Assembly (NCBI RefSeq): GCF_036227325.1
Contig: NZ_CP109467.1
Location: forward strand, 1,674,001 to 1,738,000
Direction of reading: 5' to 3'
DNA length: 64,000 nt
Origin: Streptomyces sp. NBC_01465
GTDB lineage: Bacteria > Actinomycetota > Actinomycetes > Streptomycetales > Streptomycetaceae
Shown here: positions 52,320-62,600 of the stretch, piece after piece
How positions within the stretch are numbered: position 1 is the first letter of the stretch
How the letters are laid out: each line of letters begins with the position of its first letter
Translations under genes and position numbers: made by a program
The notes under the pieces: generated by a model
Seen by the model: only the letters and a program-made list of their open reading frames with translations
What the model was told of the DNA's origin: nothing
Database searches by the model: none

Positions 52320-53058
52320 GCGGGGTGTCGTCCTTCGGGTGCGCGTGGGCAGACACACCAGCTTGACCGGGGATCAGGTGGTGCGGCTGCACAGCACAAC
52401 GAGCTCAACCCGAAAGTGGTACTGCGGGGCGGTGGGGGGAAGTTGGCGCGGGTGGGGGTGCTATGAGGGTGCGGGTCCGGTGGGGTGGTCCTCCTGGTTG
52501 GGGGTGGCTTGGCGTGTCCGGCGGCCGCGGGCCGGTGGGACATGCGCCCGCCTCCGGCGGGCATCCTTCGCCCACCCCGCCCGCCCGTTAATGGAGGCGG
52601 GGTTCGGCGACCCCCACGCCGTGGGCGGCCAGGCGCCGTTGGCGGCCGCGGGCCGGTGCGGGGTGCGCCCGCCTCCGGCGGGCATCCTCCGCCCACCCCG
52701 CCCGCCCGTTAATGGAGGCGGGGTTCGGCGACCCCCACGCCGTGGGTGGCCGGGCGCCGTTGGCGGGCGCGGGCCGGTGGGGGGCGCCTGACCCTTCGCC
52801 CTCCCGCCCGCCCGTTAATGGGGGTCGGGTTGGGCGGCCCCCACGCCGTGGGTGGCCAGGCGCCGTTGGCGGGCGCGGGCCGGTGCGGGGTGCGCCCGCC
52901 TGCGGCGGGCATCCTCCGCCCACCCCGCCCGCCTGTTAATCGGGGCTGGGTTGGGCGACCCCCCACGCCGTGGGCGGCCGGGCGCCGTTGGCGGGCGCGG
53001 GTTCGTGGGGCTCGCTCCGTGCCGCGTGGTTTCCCGTTGCTGGGGGCAGGCATGGGGC
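52320..53058. other. Long intergenic region between the decarboxylase and GNAT genes
   Basis: 739 bp without a convincing gene. It contains a ~200-bp stretch upstream of the decarboxylase that must hold its promoter (no consensus or iron box seen), then the tandem repeat block, then a short stretch before the GNAT start. Open frames cross it, but the repeat unit is not a multiple of three and no frame looks protein-like. Confidence 0.75.
52520..53010. repeat. Imperfect ~121-bp tandem repeats with internal hairpins
   Basis: The anchor GTTAATGG (GTTAATCG in the last copy) recurs at 52587, 52708, 52814 and 52935, giving spacings of 121, 106 and 121 bp, with partial copies at both ends. Most units contain GCCCGCC-TCC-GGCGGGC (52546-52562, 52667-52683; loop TGC at 52894-52910) and CCCAC-GCC-GTGGG. 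The 106-bp unit has lost the first hairpin, accounting for the missing 15 bp. No coding sense. Confidence 0.88.
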
Positions 53059-53901
53059 ATGTGTACCGATGGCTGGCATGTCACCGACAGCGTCGAGCTC
53101 CTTCTCGGCCGTACCCTGCCGTTCCTGGAGTCGCGGCCCGCCCTGCACACCATGCTGCTCACCGTGGTCGAGAAGCTTCGCGCCGGTGCGCCCGTGGTCG
53201 TCCTGGGGTGGCTGGAGTGTTCGGGGGGTGTGCGTGCCGCCTTCTACTGGCTGCCGGGCGGTGGGCTCTGTGTCACCTCGCTCGAATCCGAGCAGGCCGA
53301 TTCCCTTTCCCGGCGCCTCCTCGCCCTCGGGCACAACCCGCCCTACGTGAGCGCCGACCTCCCCACCGCCGCCCTCTTCGGCGACGCCTGGCAGCGGCAC
53401 AGTGGCGCGAGACCTTCGCTCCGTGTCCAGCTCCATCTGTACCGGCTCGGCGCCCTCACCCCGCCCGATCCCGTTCCCGCGGGGCGAGGGCGGGCCGTCC
53501 GCCAGCGGGATCAGGCGCAACTTGTGCGCTGGTGCCGGGAGTTCGCCGCCGATGTGGGGGAAGACGTTCCCGCCGACGCCGGGTCGTGGGGCGGCACCCG
53601 GTTCGCGCAGAAGCGCTACACCTTCTGGGAGACCCCCGACGGCACGCCCGTCTCCATGGCGGGCGTGAATCCGATGGTCGGCGGGCAGGTCCGGGTGGAC
53701 CCCGTGTACACCCCGGCCCACTTGCGCGGGCGGGGGTACGCGGGTGCCGTCACCGTCGCGGTGAGCCGGGCCGCGCTGGAGGCCGGGGCCACCGACGTCG
53801 TGTTGTTCACGGACCCGGCCAACACCACCAGCAACGCCCTGTACCGGCGCATCGGATACCGGCCGGTCGCTGACTGGGCGGCCTACGATTTTGCCTACTA
53901 G
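53059..53901 (+). CDS. GNAT-family N-acetyltransferase
   Basis: About 280 residues. The C-terminal GNAT fold is clear (GVNPMVGGQVRVDPVYTPAHLRGRGYAGAVTVAV with the acetyl-CoA loop, then LFTDPANTTSNALYRRIGYRPV). The N-terminal half forms a second, degenerate domain (VVEKLRAGAPVVVLGW ... YWLPGGGLCV). The substrate is unknown. ATG chosen because it is the first plausible codon outside the repeats; the ribosome site (GGGGGCAGG) is 10 nt away. Its stop and that of pepN share CTAG. Confidence 0.82.
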   Translation: MCTDGWHVTDSVELLLGRTLPFLESRPALHTMLLTVVEKLRAGAPVVVLGWLECSGGVRAAFYWLPGGGLCVTSLESEQADSLSRRLLALGHNPPYVSADLPTAALFGDAWQRHSGARPSLRVQLHLYRLGALTPPDPVPAGRGRAVRQRDQAQLVRWCREFAADVGEDVPADAGSWGGTRFAQKRYTFWETPDGTPVSMAGVNPMVGGQVRVDPVYTPAHLRGRGYAGAVTVAVSRAALEAGATDVVLFTDPANTTSNALYRRIGYRPVADWAAYDFAY

Positions 53902-56504
53902 CCCGCCTGGACCCTCAGCGCCCGCAGGAGGTCGTCCAGTTGGTCCACCAGCTTGCGGCGCAGGGCCGGGATCATCTCCGCGTCCCTCAGGCAGGCCTCG
54001 CCCTGGGCCAGGGCCGTGCGGGTCGTCTCGTACGCGGGGAAGGCGTGGCGGCCGGCCGCTTCCGCGATGGCGGGGCCCCGGCGGGACGCCAGTGCCACCG
54101 CGTCCTCGTAGAAGCGGGGGACGTACTCCCTGGTCAGGTCGGCCTGTTCGGGCTGCCAGAAGCCCTGGGCTGTGGCGGTGAAGAGGTAGTTGGAGAGCGT
54201 GTCGTCGGAGAAGAGCGCCGCCCAGGCCGCCTCCTTCGCCTCAGGGGTGGGCAGGGCGGCCCGGCAGCGGGCGGCGCCTTCCTGGCCGGTGGCGCTGGGG
54301 TCGCGGTCGAGTTCGGCGGCGATGGCGGTTTCGCCGGTGGCGCCGAGGACGGCGAGGCGGGTGAGGATGCGCCAGCGCAGTTCGGGGTCGAGTTCGGGGC
54401 CGCCGGGGACTCCGCTGTCGGCGAGCCAGCCCTGGATGGCGTCGGGCTGGGAGGCGGCGTCGATGAAGTGCCGTACGGCGATGAGGCGCAGGCCCGTGTC
54501 GCTGCCGTCCTCGGTGCGGCGGATCAGGTCGCGGCAGATCGCCGTGAGGGTGGCGAGCGCTGCGGGGCGGTCGGCGGGCGCGAGGTAGCGGTCGGCGATC
54601 TGGGTGGCGGCGAAGGTGAGGACGCCCTGGGTGATGGCGAGGTCGGATTCGCGCGGGATGTGGGTGCGGGCGGCGTCCAGGTAGGCGGTGGGCGCCAGTT
54701 CGCCGTCGCGGACCATGTCGCGGGCCGCGTTCCAGAAGACGGCGCGGGTGAGGGCGTCGGGGAGGGTGGAGAGGGAGCGTACGGCCGTGTCCCAGGACTC
54801 GCGGTCGAGGCGGACCTTCGCGTAGGTGAGGTCGCCGTCGTTGAGGAGGACGAGCGCGGGGCGGCGTCCGGCGGAGCCGATACCGATGCTTTTGTCCGCG
54901 GAGACGTCGGCCTCCAGGCGGGTGCGGAGGACGAGGCGCTCGGGATCGGCGGGGTCGTGGTCGTAGAGGCCGATGGCCAGGCGGTGCGGCCGGCGCGCCG
55001 TGGCCGTGACTGCTCCGAGGCTGCGGCCGAGGCCGGCCGGGGGTGTGGTGCCGTCCGGGCCGGCGGAGTCCGCGGCGAACAGGGCTGCGGGGCGCACGGT
55101 GGCGTTGGGCGCGTGGCTGATGCCGAGGCTCCAGCTGGTGTCGCTCCCGGTGACCTCGGGCACCAGCGTGTCGACGCCCGTCGTACGCAGCCACTGCTCG
55201 GCCCAGGTGTGGACGTCGCGGTCGGTGGCCGATGCGAGGGAGTCGATGAAGTCCGCAAGCGTCGCGTTGGCGAAGCGGTGGCGGGCGAAGTGGGTGTTGA
55301 TGCCGGCCAGGAAGTCCTTCTCGCCGAGCCAGGCGACGAGTTGGCGCAGGGCGGAGGCGCCCTTGGCGTAGGAGATGCCGTCGAAGTTGAGGAGGGCCGA
55401 TGCGGTGTCGGGGACGGCCTCGGGGTCGGGGGCGACGGGGTGGGTGGAGGGGCGCTGGTCGGCGTCGTAGCCCCAGCCCTTGCGGGCGACGGCGAAGTCG
55501 ACCCAGGTGTCGGTGAAGCGGGTGGCTTCGGCGAGGGTCTGGTAGCCCATGTATTCGGCGAAGGACTCGTTCAGCCAGATGTCGTCCCACCACTGGAGGG
55601 TGACGAGGTCGCCGAACCACATGTGGGCCATTTCGTGGGCGATGACCATGCCGCGGGTCTGGCGCTCGGTGTCGGTGACGGCGGAGCGGTAGACGAATTC
55701 GTCGCGGAAGGTGACGAGGCCCGGGTTCTCCATGGCGCCGGCGTTGAATTCGGGGACGAAGGCCTGGTCGTAGGAGTCGAAGGGGTAGGGCTCGTCGAAC
55801 TTCTCGTGGAACCGGTCGTAGCAGGCGCGGGTGATGTCGAGGATTTCGTCCGCGTCGGCGTCGAGATAGGGGGCCAGGGAACGGCGGCAGTGGATCCCGA
55901 AGGGGATGCCGGCGTGTTCGGTGCGGACCGAGTGCCAGGGGCCTGCGGCGACGGCGACGAGGTAGGTGGAGATCAGCGGGGTGGCCGCGGCGCTCCAGCG
56001 GCCGTCGGCCTGCTGCTCGGTGATGCCGTTGGAGAGGACGCTCCAGCCGTCGGGGGCGGTGACGGTGAGGTCGAAGACGGCTTTGAGGTCGGGCTGGTCG
56101 AAGGCGGCGAAGACGCGCTGGACGTCTTCCATGAAGAGCTGGGTGTAGACGTAGCTCTCGCCGTCGGTCGGGTCGGTGAAGCGGTGCATGCCTTCGCCCG
56201 TACGGGAGTAGAGCATGTCGGCCTCGATGCGCAGTTCGTGCGAGCCCGCGGTGAGGCCGGTCAGGGCGAGGCGGTTCTCGACGAGGGTTTCGGGGTCGAG
56301 GGGCTGTCCGTCGAGGGTGACGGAGCGCAGGGTGTCCGGCTTGACTTCGACGAAGGTGTCCCCGGCCTCGCGTGCCGTGAAGGCGATGAGGGTGCGGGAG
56401 TCGAAGGTGTCGTCGCCCTGGGTGAGATCGAGTTCGATCGTGTACCGCTGGACATCGAGGAGCCTGGCACGGGTCTGCGCTTCGTCGCGCGTCAGTACGG
56501 ACAT
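53898..56504 (-). CDS. pepN: Aminopeptidase N (M1 family)
   Basis: An 868-residue M1 zinc aminopeptidase. GAMEN (substrate N-terminus binding) is at about residue 260, and HEMAH (His ~290) with WLNESFAEY gives HExxH-x18-E zinc ligation. The N-terminal beta domain (YTIELDLTQGDDTF) and C-terminal helical ERAP1-like domain complete the usual length. It removes N-terminal amino acids from peptides in the cytoplasm. GTG or ATG start: an ATG is used here. It is convergent with the GNAT gene, and a chorismate mutase gene follows upstream on the same strand. Confidence 0.96.
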   Translation of the reverse strand: MSVLTRDEAQTRARLLDVQRYTIELDLTQGDDTFDSRTLIAFTAREAGDTFVEVKPDTLRSVTLDGQPLDPETLVENRLALTGLTAGSHELRIEADMLYSRTGEGMHRFTDPTDGESYVYTQLFMEDVQRVFAAFDQPDLKAVFDLTVTAPDGWSVLSNGITEQQADGRWSAAATPLISTYLVAVAAGPWHSVRTEHAGIPFGIHCRRSLAPYLDADADEILDITRACYDRFHEKFDEPYPFDSYDQAFVPEFNAGAMENPGLVTFRDEFVYRSAVTDTERQTRGMVIAHEMAHMWFGDLVTLQWWDDIWLNESFAEYMGYQTLAEATRFTDTWVDFAVARKGWGYDADQRPSTHPVAPDPEAVPDTASALLNFDGISYAKGASALRQLVAWLGEKDFLAGINTHFARHRFANATLADFIDSLASATDRDVHTWAEQWLRTTGVDTLVPEVTGSDTSWSLGISHAPNATVRPAALFAADSAGPDGTTPPAGLGRSLGAVTATARRPHRLAIGLYDHDPADPERLVLRTRLEADVSADKSIGIGSAGRRPALVLLNDGDLTYAKVRLDRESWDTAVRSLSTLPDALTRAVFWNAARDMVRDGELAPTAYLDAARTHIPRESDLAITQGVLTFAATQIADRYLAPADRPAALATLTAICRDLIRRTEDGSDTGLRLIAVRHFIDAASQPDAIQGWLADSGVPGGPELDPELRWRILTRLAVLGATGETAIAAELDRDPSATGQEGAARCRAALPTPEAKEAAWAALFSDDTLSNYLFTATAQGFWQPEQADLTREYVPRFYEDAVALASRRGPAIAEAAGRHAFPAYETTRTALAQGEACLRDAEMIPALRRKLVDQLDDLLRALRVQAG

Positions 56505-56553
56505 GCGCCCATGGTGCCGTACGGCACTGACATGGCGCAGCGGACGGTGGGAG

Positions 56554-56856
56554 TCAGCCGGACTGGGCGATCGTCTCGTGGTGGCGGATCACCTCGGCGA
56601 TGATGAAATTGAGCAGTTTCTCCGCGAATGCCGGGTCGAGGCGGGCGCTCTCGGCGAGTTCGCGGAGGCGTTCGATCTGGCGGGATTCGCGGGCCGGGTC
56701 GGCGGGCGGCAGCTGGTGCTTGGCCTTGAGTACGCCGACCTGCTGGGTGCATTTGAAGCGTTCGGCGAGCATGTGCACGACTGCCGCGTCGATGTTGTCG
56801 ATGGATCCGCGGAGGCGGTTCAGCTCGGCTTGGACGGCCGGGTCGATCTCGGTCAT
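56554..56856 (-). CDS. Chorismate mutase (AroQ type II)
   Basis: A 100-residue all-helical AroQ-fold protein: LNRLRGSIDNIDAAVVHMLAERFKC, then VGVLKAKHQLPPADPARESRQIERL and LNFIIAEVIRHHETIA. The Arg, Lys and Glu/Gln positions for chorismate binding are present (R in LNRLRGSID, K in LKAKHQ, R in PARESRQ). It converts chorismate to prephenate for Phe/Tyr synthesis. Single-domain, with no fused DAHP synthase or prephenate dehydratase. It starts at ATG. Confidence 0.93.
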   Translation of the reverse strand: MTEIDPAVQAELNRLRGSIDNIDAAVVHMLAERFKCTQQVGVLKAKHQLPPADPARESRQIERLRELAESARLDPAFAEKLLNFIIAEVIRHHETIAQSG

Positions 56857-56867
56857 GGTCAGCGAGC

Positions 56868-57758
56868 TTACGTGGCGCGGGTGGGAAGCGTCGGAGGGTG
56901 TTCAGGATCCGGGATCTGGTTGCTCCAGCCGCCGGGGACGGTGCGTCCCTGCTGTTCGCGGAAGCGGATGGGGGCGGTGCCGACGCGCCGGGTGAACAGG
57001 CGTGAGAAGTAGGCGGGGTCGTCGTAGCCGACGCGGCGGGCGACGGCGGCGACGGGGAGTTCGGTGGCGGCGAGGAGTTCTTTGGCGCGGCCGAGGCGGA
57101 TGCCGAGAAGGTAGTCCTTGGGGCTGCATCCGGCGCCTCTGCGGACGGCGGTGCGGAGTTCGGCGGGGGTCATGGAGTGGCGGGCCGCGTGTTCGGCGAC
57201 GGACAGCGGCTGGAAGGCGTCGCGGGCCAGGGCCTGGAGGACGGGGTCGCCGTCGGGGGCGGTGTCGGCGCGGGCGCGGCGCAGGGCGACGAGGAGTTCG
57301 TGGACGGCGGCGCCCGTCTCGACTTCGAGGAGGGGGTTGCCGCGGCGGGCGGCGCAGGCGATGCGGCCGATGGCGGCGCGGGGGCCTGTGGCATCGGAGA
57401 GGGGGACGACGGGGCGGTCGGGTTCGATGTAGCCGAGTTCGGTGTAGGTGGTGGTGGCGGGGCCGCTGAAGTCGACGAACGATTCGTCCCAGCCGGCGAC
57501 GGGGTCGGGTCCGTAGTGGTGGGCTGTGCCGGGGGTGAGCCAGATCAGGGCGGGTGCGGTGATGTCGGTGCGGCGTCCGTCGGCGCCCTTGAACCAGCCG
57601 CTGCCGGCGCTGACGACGACGGCGACGTGGTGGTCGAGGGTGCGGGGGCCGACGGTGGGCAGGGTGCCGTGCTGGAGGCCTACACCGAGGCAGACCAGGC
57701 CGAGGCGCTGGTGGACGGGGCTGGGGGTGAAATAGCGCATCCAGGTGTGGTAAACCAC
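56868..57758 (-). CDS. AraC-family transcriptional regulator
   Basis: About 296 residues. The N-terminal cupin-type effector domain (HHVAVVVSAGSGWFKGADGR, WLTPGTAHHYGPDP, WDESFVDFSGPA) is followed by two C-terminal HTHs (LSVAEHAARHSMTPAELRTAVRRGAGCSPKDYLLGIRLGRAKELLAATELPVAAVARRVGYDDPAYFSRLFTRRVG shortened here to its key elements). It is divergent from the GH35 gene, with AAAGGG before this GTG; an ATG six codons later is possible. Likely a sugar-responsive activator or repressor of the GH35 and GH101 genes. Confidence 0.9.
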   Translation of the reverse strand: MVYHTWMRYFTPSPVHQRLGLVCLGVGLQHGTLPTVGPRTLDHHVAVVVSAGSGWFKGADGRRTDITAPALIWLTPGTAHHYGPDPVAGWDESFVDFSGPATTTYTELGYIEPDRPVVPLSDATGPRAAIGRIACAARRGNPLLEVETGAAVHELLVALRRARADTAPDGDPVLQALARDAFQPLSVAEHAARHSMTPAELRTAVRRGAGCSPKDYLLGIRLGRAKELLAATELPVAAVARRVGYDDPAYFSRLFTRRVGTAPIRFREQQGRTVPGGWSNQIPDPEHPPTLPTRAT

Positions 57759-57789
57759 CGCGAATCGCCCTTTCTGTGTGCTGCGTTGC

Positions 57790-57816
57790 GTCCAACCAGC
57801 GTTGATCTTTGTCCAT
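57790..57816 (+). promoter_or_regulatory. Putative AraC-type operator upstream of the GH35 gene
   Basis: Direct repeat GTCCAA (57790) and TTTGTCCAT (GTCCAT at 57811), 21 bp start to start, reading towards the GH35 gene; GTCCATGGAC here is itself palindromic. GCGTTG also repeats at 57783 and 57799. The same core occurs upstream of the GH101 gene. Confidence 0.55.
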
Positions 57817-57852
57817 GGACCGGATCGCCGCCAGGGGGCAAAGGTGGGCTGC

Positions 57853-59574
57853 GTGGCAGATTTCACGGTGGGTGAGCAGGATTTTCAGCTGGACGGGCGG
57901 CCGGTACGGCTGCTGTCGGGGGCGATGCACTACTTCCGGGTGCACGAGGAGCAGTGGGGGCACCGGCTCGCGATGCTGCGGGCGATGGGGCTCAACTGCG
58001 TGGAGACGTATGTGCCGTGGAATCTGCACGAGCCGCAGCAGGGCCGCTTCCACGACGTGCAGGCGCTGGGCCGGTTCCTCGACGCGGCGCAGGAGGCGGG
58101 GCTGTGGGCGCTGGTGCGCCCAGGTCCGTACATCTGCGCCGAGTGGGAGAACGGCGGGCTGCCGCACTGGCTGACCGGTCCTTTGGGGCGGCGGGTGCGG
58201 ACCCGGGATCCGGAGTTCCTCGGGCATGTGGACCGCTGGTTCCATCATCTGCTGCATGAGATCGTGCCGCGGCAGATCGACCGCGGCGGCCCGGTGATCA
58301 TGGTGCAGGTCGAGAACGAGTACGGGAGTTACGGCTCGGACCAGGTGTATCTCGCGCATCTGGCGGGTCTGCTGCGCCGTCGCGGGGTGAGTGTCCCGCT
58401 GTTCACCTCCGACGGCCCGGAGGACCACATGCTGACGGGCGGCTCCGTGCCGGGGGTGCTGGCGACGGCGAATTTCGGGTCGGGTGCGCGGGAGGGTTTC
58501 GAGGTGCTGCGCCGGCACCGGCCGCGCGGGCCGCTGATGTGCATGGAGTTCTGGTGCGGGTGGTTCGACCACTGGGATGCGGAGCATGTCGTACGCGATC
58601 CGGCGGATGCGGCCGTGGCGCTGCGGGAGATCCTGGAGTGCGGTGGTTCGGTGAATCTGTACATGGCGCACGGGGGCACGAACTTCGGGGGTTACTCGGG
58701 TGCGAACCGGGCGGGTGAGCTGCACGGCGGCGAGCTGCAGCCGACGGTGACGAGTTACGACTACGGAGCTCCGGTGGACGAGTTCGGGCGGCCGACGGAG
58801 AAGTTCTGGCTGTTCAGGGAGATCCTGGCGGAGTACCAGGACGGCCCGCTGCCCGAACTGCCGCCCGCGCCCGCTCCCTTGGGTGCTCCGGTGCGTCCTG
58901 TGCTGAGCGAGTGGGCGCCGCTGGCGGAGGTTCTGGCGTCGCTCGGCGGCCCGGAGCGGGAGAGCGCGGTCCCGGCGACGTTCGAGGAGCTGGATGTGGA
59001 CCGGGGTCTGGTCCGCTACCGGGTGGACGTGCCGGGTCCGCGCAAGCCGTATCCGCTGACGGTCTCGGGGCTGCGGGATGCGGCGGTGCTGTACGTCGAC
59101 GGGGTACGGACCGAGCTCGGGGCCCCGGTGGCGGGCCCGGCCGCAGTCGAGCTGTGGGTGGAGTCCCTGGGCCGGGTCAACTACGGGCCGCAACTGGCGG
59201 AGTCGAAGGGCATCACCGGCGGGATCCTGCACGAGCGGCAGTATCTGCACGGGGTACGGGCGCAGGGGCTGCGGCTGGACTCCTTCGACGATGCGGCGGC
59301 GGTCGCGAAGCTGCCGTTCGCCCCGGTCGAGGGCGGGGAGCGGGGTCTGTACCGGGGGACGTTCGAGGTCCGGGGCGTCGGTGACGCGTCGCTGGAACTG
59401 CCCGGCTGGGGGCGGGGGTTCGTTTGGGTGAACGGTTTCTGCCTGGGCCGTTACTGGTGTGCGGGCCCGCAGACCGCCCTGTACGTACCGGGCCCTGTGC
59501 TGCGTGAGGGCGAGAACGAGGTGTGGGTCCTGGAGTTCCTCGAGCCGGGCGACCCCGTCCTGGAGATCAGCTGA
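57853..59574 (+). CDS. GH35 beta-galactosidase, cytoplasmic
   Basis: About 573 residues of the GH35 family. The acid/base Glu is in VQVENEYGSYG, the nucleophile Glu in LMCMEFWCGWFDHW, and YVPWNLHEPQQG and GPYICAEWENGGLPHWL line the active site; C-terminal beta domains follow. No signal peptide is visible, so it acts inside the cell on an imported galactoside, consistent with beta-1,3-linked galactose of O-glycans. GTG start with AAAGGTGG ~5 nt upstream. Confidence 0.93.
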   Translation: MADFTVGEQDFQLDGRPVRLLSGAMHYFRVHEEQWGHRLAMLRAMGLNCVETYVPWNLHEPQQGRFHDVQALGRFLDAAQEAGLWALVRPGPYICAEWENGGLPHWLTGPLGRRVRTRDPEFLGHVDRWFHHLLHEIVPRQIDRGGPVIMVQVENEYGSYGSDQVYLAHLAGLLRRRGVSVPLFTSDGPEDHMLTGGSVPGVLATANFGSGAREGFEVLRRHRPRGPLMCMEFWCGWFDHWDAEHVVRDPADAAVALREILECGGSVNLYMAHGGTNFGGYSGANRAGELHGGELQPTVTSYDYGAPVDEFGRPTEKFWLFREILAEYQDGPLPELPPAPAPLGAPVRPVLSEWAPLAEVLASLGGPERESAVPATFEELDVDRGLVRYRVDVPGPRKPYPLTVSGLRDAAVLYVDGVRTELGAPVAGPAAVELWVESLGRVNYGPQLAESKGITGGILHERQYLHGVRAQGLRLDSFDDAAAVAKLPFAPVEGGERGLYRGTFEVRGVGDASLELPGWGRGFVWVNGFCLGRYWCAGPQTALYVPGPVLREGENEVWVLEFLEPGDPVLEIS

Positions 59575-59594
59575 CGATCCCCCGTGAACAGCCC

Positions 59595-59627
59595 GGAGGG
59601 CCGGCCCCGTGTAAGGGTCGGCCCTCC
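59595..59627. terminator. Bidirectional terminator between GH35 and GH101 genes
   Basis: GGAGGGCCGGCCC pairs with GGGTCGGCCCTCC over 13 bp with one G-U pair, loop 7 nt, between convergent genes. Confidence 0.85.
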
Positions 59628-59641
59628 ATTGCGTCTACCCC

Positions 59642-62600
59642 TTACACCTCGCGCACTTCGAAGGCGTCCAGCGAGAACTCGGCGACCCCGTCGTCGCCGA
59701 CCTTGCGCAGTCCGACCCAGGCGTCCCCGGCAGCGGGCGCGGTGAACTCGTAGCTCAGCAGGGTGGGTTCGGTGGCGACGGGGAGTTCCTGGCGCGTGAG
59801 TTCGCGGGCGGCCGGCTCGTCGACCCCGGTGATCCACGCGTACTGGCCGGCCGTCTGGTTCTCGTACCGGAAGGAGACCCGGTAGCGCTTGCCCGGCGTG
59901 AAGCGGACCGTGTGGTCCACCGTCCGGTAGACGAGGCCGTCGTTCTCGCCGCGCGACTTCAGCGACTGGGTGCCGTCGATGATGTCGTCGATCTCCTTGC
60001 CGTTCCAGCCGCGCTGCGTGAAGGGGGCGTGCCGTTGCGCGATGTGCGTACGCGGGTCGGTGGCGCCGCCTGCGTCGCCCTTCACGAAGGGGCCCCAGCC
60101 CTGGGGGACGTTCTCGAAGTCCTCGAAGACCAGCGTGCCCGCCTTCTCGGTGGGTTCGGCGGCGACGATGCGTACGTTGTCGAAGCGCACCTGCGCCGCT
60201 CCCGCATCCGCCCGCAGGGTGAGGTCGACGCGGCCGCCGCCCTCGGGGACGGTGAAGCGGGTGAACATGCGCTGGAAGCGGGAGTCGTGCTTGCGGTCGG
60301 CGGCGACGTAGTTCCCGGCGCTGGAGACGTCGGTGAAGTTGGTGGCGGTGACGCCGTCGGCGGTACGGATCTCGAGTGCGGCCCGTCGCCGCTCCCCCGC
60401 GCTGGCGCCCACTTCGACCTGCACGGAGGCGGCGTAGGTCCCGGCCGGGAGACGTCCCAGGCGTTGGCCGACGCGGGCCGCAGCGCCCCCGGCGATGACG
60501 AGTTCGTAGTCGCCGATCGCGCTGAGGGCGACCTTCGCGGGCCCGCTGACCGTCCAGCCCTTCAGGGAACCGGAGTTGAAGCCGGGGTCGTACACCGCGC
60601 TCTTCTGCCCCCAGCCGGGGTCGCCGACGGCCGCGACACGCGTGCGGTACACGACGTACGGCTGACCCGCTTCAGCGTCCAGGGCGACCTTCCCCGACCG
60701 TACGGGTGCGTCGCGCACGAACTCCCGCCCCTGGTCGGTGAGCCGGTACACGGCGACGCGCGCCGCGCCCGCCCAGCCGCGCGGGAGTGCCCAACTGCTG
60801 CTGCCACCGGCCGGGTTGTAGTGATACAGCTTCCCCGGGTCGGTCGCCTTCCGGGGCTCCCAGGGCAGCAGATAGGCCCCGCCCTCGTACACCACACGCC
60901 CGTCGGTGGTGATGCGCCGCGCGCCGCTCGCGTCGTCGACGACCGTCCCCGTGGGTCCGAAGAAGGTGATCTCGTGGTCGGTCCACCGCTTGACGGGGTA
61001 GGCCTGCAGGTACTTCGCGGGGAGCGCCTCGGTCCAGATGATGTCGTAGAAGGCGTTCCAGTCGGTCTTGTTGACCCAGCCCTCGAAGTTGCCCATGCGG
61101 GCGGCCCCGAGCAGGGTGGGCCACTTGTTGGCGAAGACGTCCTTCTGGTGGTTGCGGACGAAGCGGATCAGCTGGGAGTTGATGCCGCGGGAGGTGTCGC
61201 CGCCGTAGTCGGTCTCGTTCGCCCAGTGCGACCAGATCGAGGAGCGTTCCAGGCCGTGGCCCCATTCGCTGGTGACGATCCAGCCCTGTTCGCGCAGGGC
61301 GCGCTGGAGGCGGTCGGAGGTCCAGCCGGACTCGCGGAAGACGTCGACGTAGATCGTGTTGAGTGCCGGGTCGGCCTCGCGGCGCAGGTCCTTGAAGCGC
61401 TTGATGATGTCGCCGGACACCAGGTCGCGACGCGAGTCGATGCGGTAGCTCTGGTCGAGCCAGTCCCACTGCTCGTTGGTCTTGTCGACGAGCGTCTCGG
61501 AGAAGGCGTGGGCGACGGGGTAGGACTCGGTGGCATTCACGTGGACGGCGAAGTCGCTGTTCCACTTGCGGCCTTCCCTGACCAGGGTGTTGAGGTCGGT
61601 GAGGCCGCCGGCGCGCTGGTTGTAGTTGCCCGCGTAGTCGGGGTGCGCGGAGTCGTGGCCCTCCGACTGGTAGCCCTTCAGCAGCGTGAACTGCCGCAGC
61701 CCGTCCGTGGCGAGGGAGATCCGCTTGACGTTGTCGAGGGTCGCCAGGAAGGGGTTCGTGGCCTGCGAGGCGAAGTTGAAGGGGATGTGCGGGACGACGC
61801 GCAGATGCTGCTCGTCGGCGCCGAGCGGCGTGACCATGATGTCGCGGAAGGCGATGGCCGCGTCCTGCCAGTCGACGACGCCGTCGCCGTTGCGGTCGCG
61901 GGTGAGGATCACGGTCGCGTACGGGAGGGGCTCGGTGGCGTCCACGGGCGAGGTCGCGGCCCGGTGGGTCCACTGGCCGCAGGCGAGGCGGGCTACCGCC
62001 AGGTCGCCGGCCTTCACGGTCTGCCGCCACAGCCGCCCGTTCTCCCAGGTGGTCCCGGCGGCGCTGTCGACCTTGTCGTAGACGGTGTTGGTCTCGACGG
62101 CCCCGCCGAGCGTGTCGTGTGCGACGACGGCGTACGCGCATCCGACGGCCGCCGCATCGGGCGCGGTGTCGGCGGCGACCTTCACCAGGGTGTCGCCGCT
62201 CTTGGCCTTGTCGAGCTGGATCTTGGCGGCGAGCAGGGTGGCACCGGGCTGGTCGCTGCGTACGGACAGGAACGCGAGCCCCGGTATCTGCAGCGTCCCC
62301 ACGCGTAGCGCCGCGGTGTCCGCGATCCGTGTCACCCGCCAGTCGACCTGCCAGTCGCGCACCCGGATCTCGACGCCGATCTCGGTCCCGCCGTCGAGGG
62401 CGAGGGTGTACGTCATCCGGTCCCGCCCGCGCGGTACGGCCGTCACCTTCGGGGTGTGGGCGACGCCGTCGACGAGGACGGAGGCGACCGGGTCCTGCTG
62501 TCCGTACAGGAGCGCGCCGGTCCCGCGGTCGGTGTACGACACGATCCGCGGGAAGTCGGTGGCGACGCGGACGGAGAGCGCGCCGGAGACCAGGACGGCC

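Noticed and set aside
52320..52520. Iron box (IdeR/DmdR type) before the decarboxylase gene
   Set aside because: No TTAGGTTAGGCTAACCTAA-like sequence is found in the upstream region.
52520..53010. CRISPR array
   Set aside because: Units are ~121 bp and nearly identical throughout, with no short unique spacers and no cas genes.
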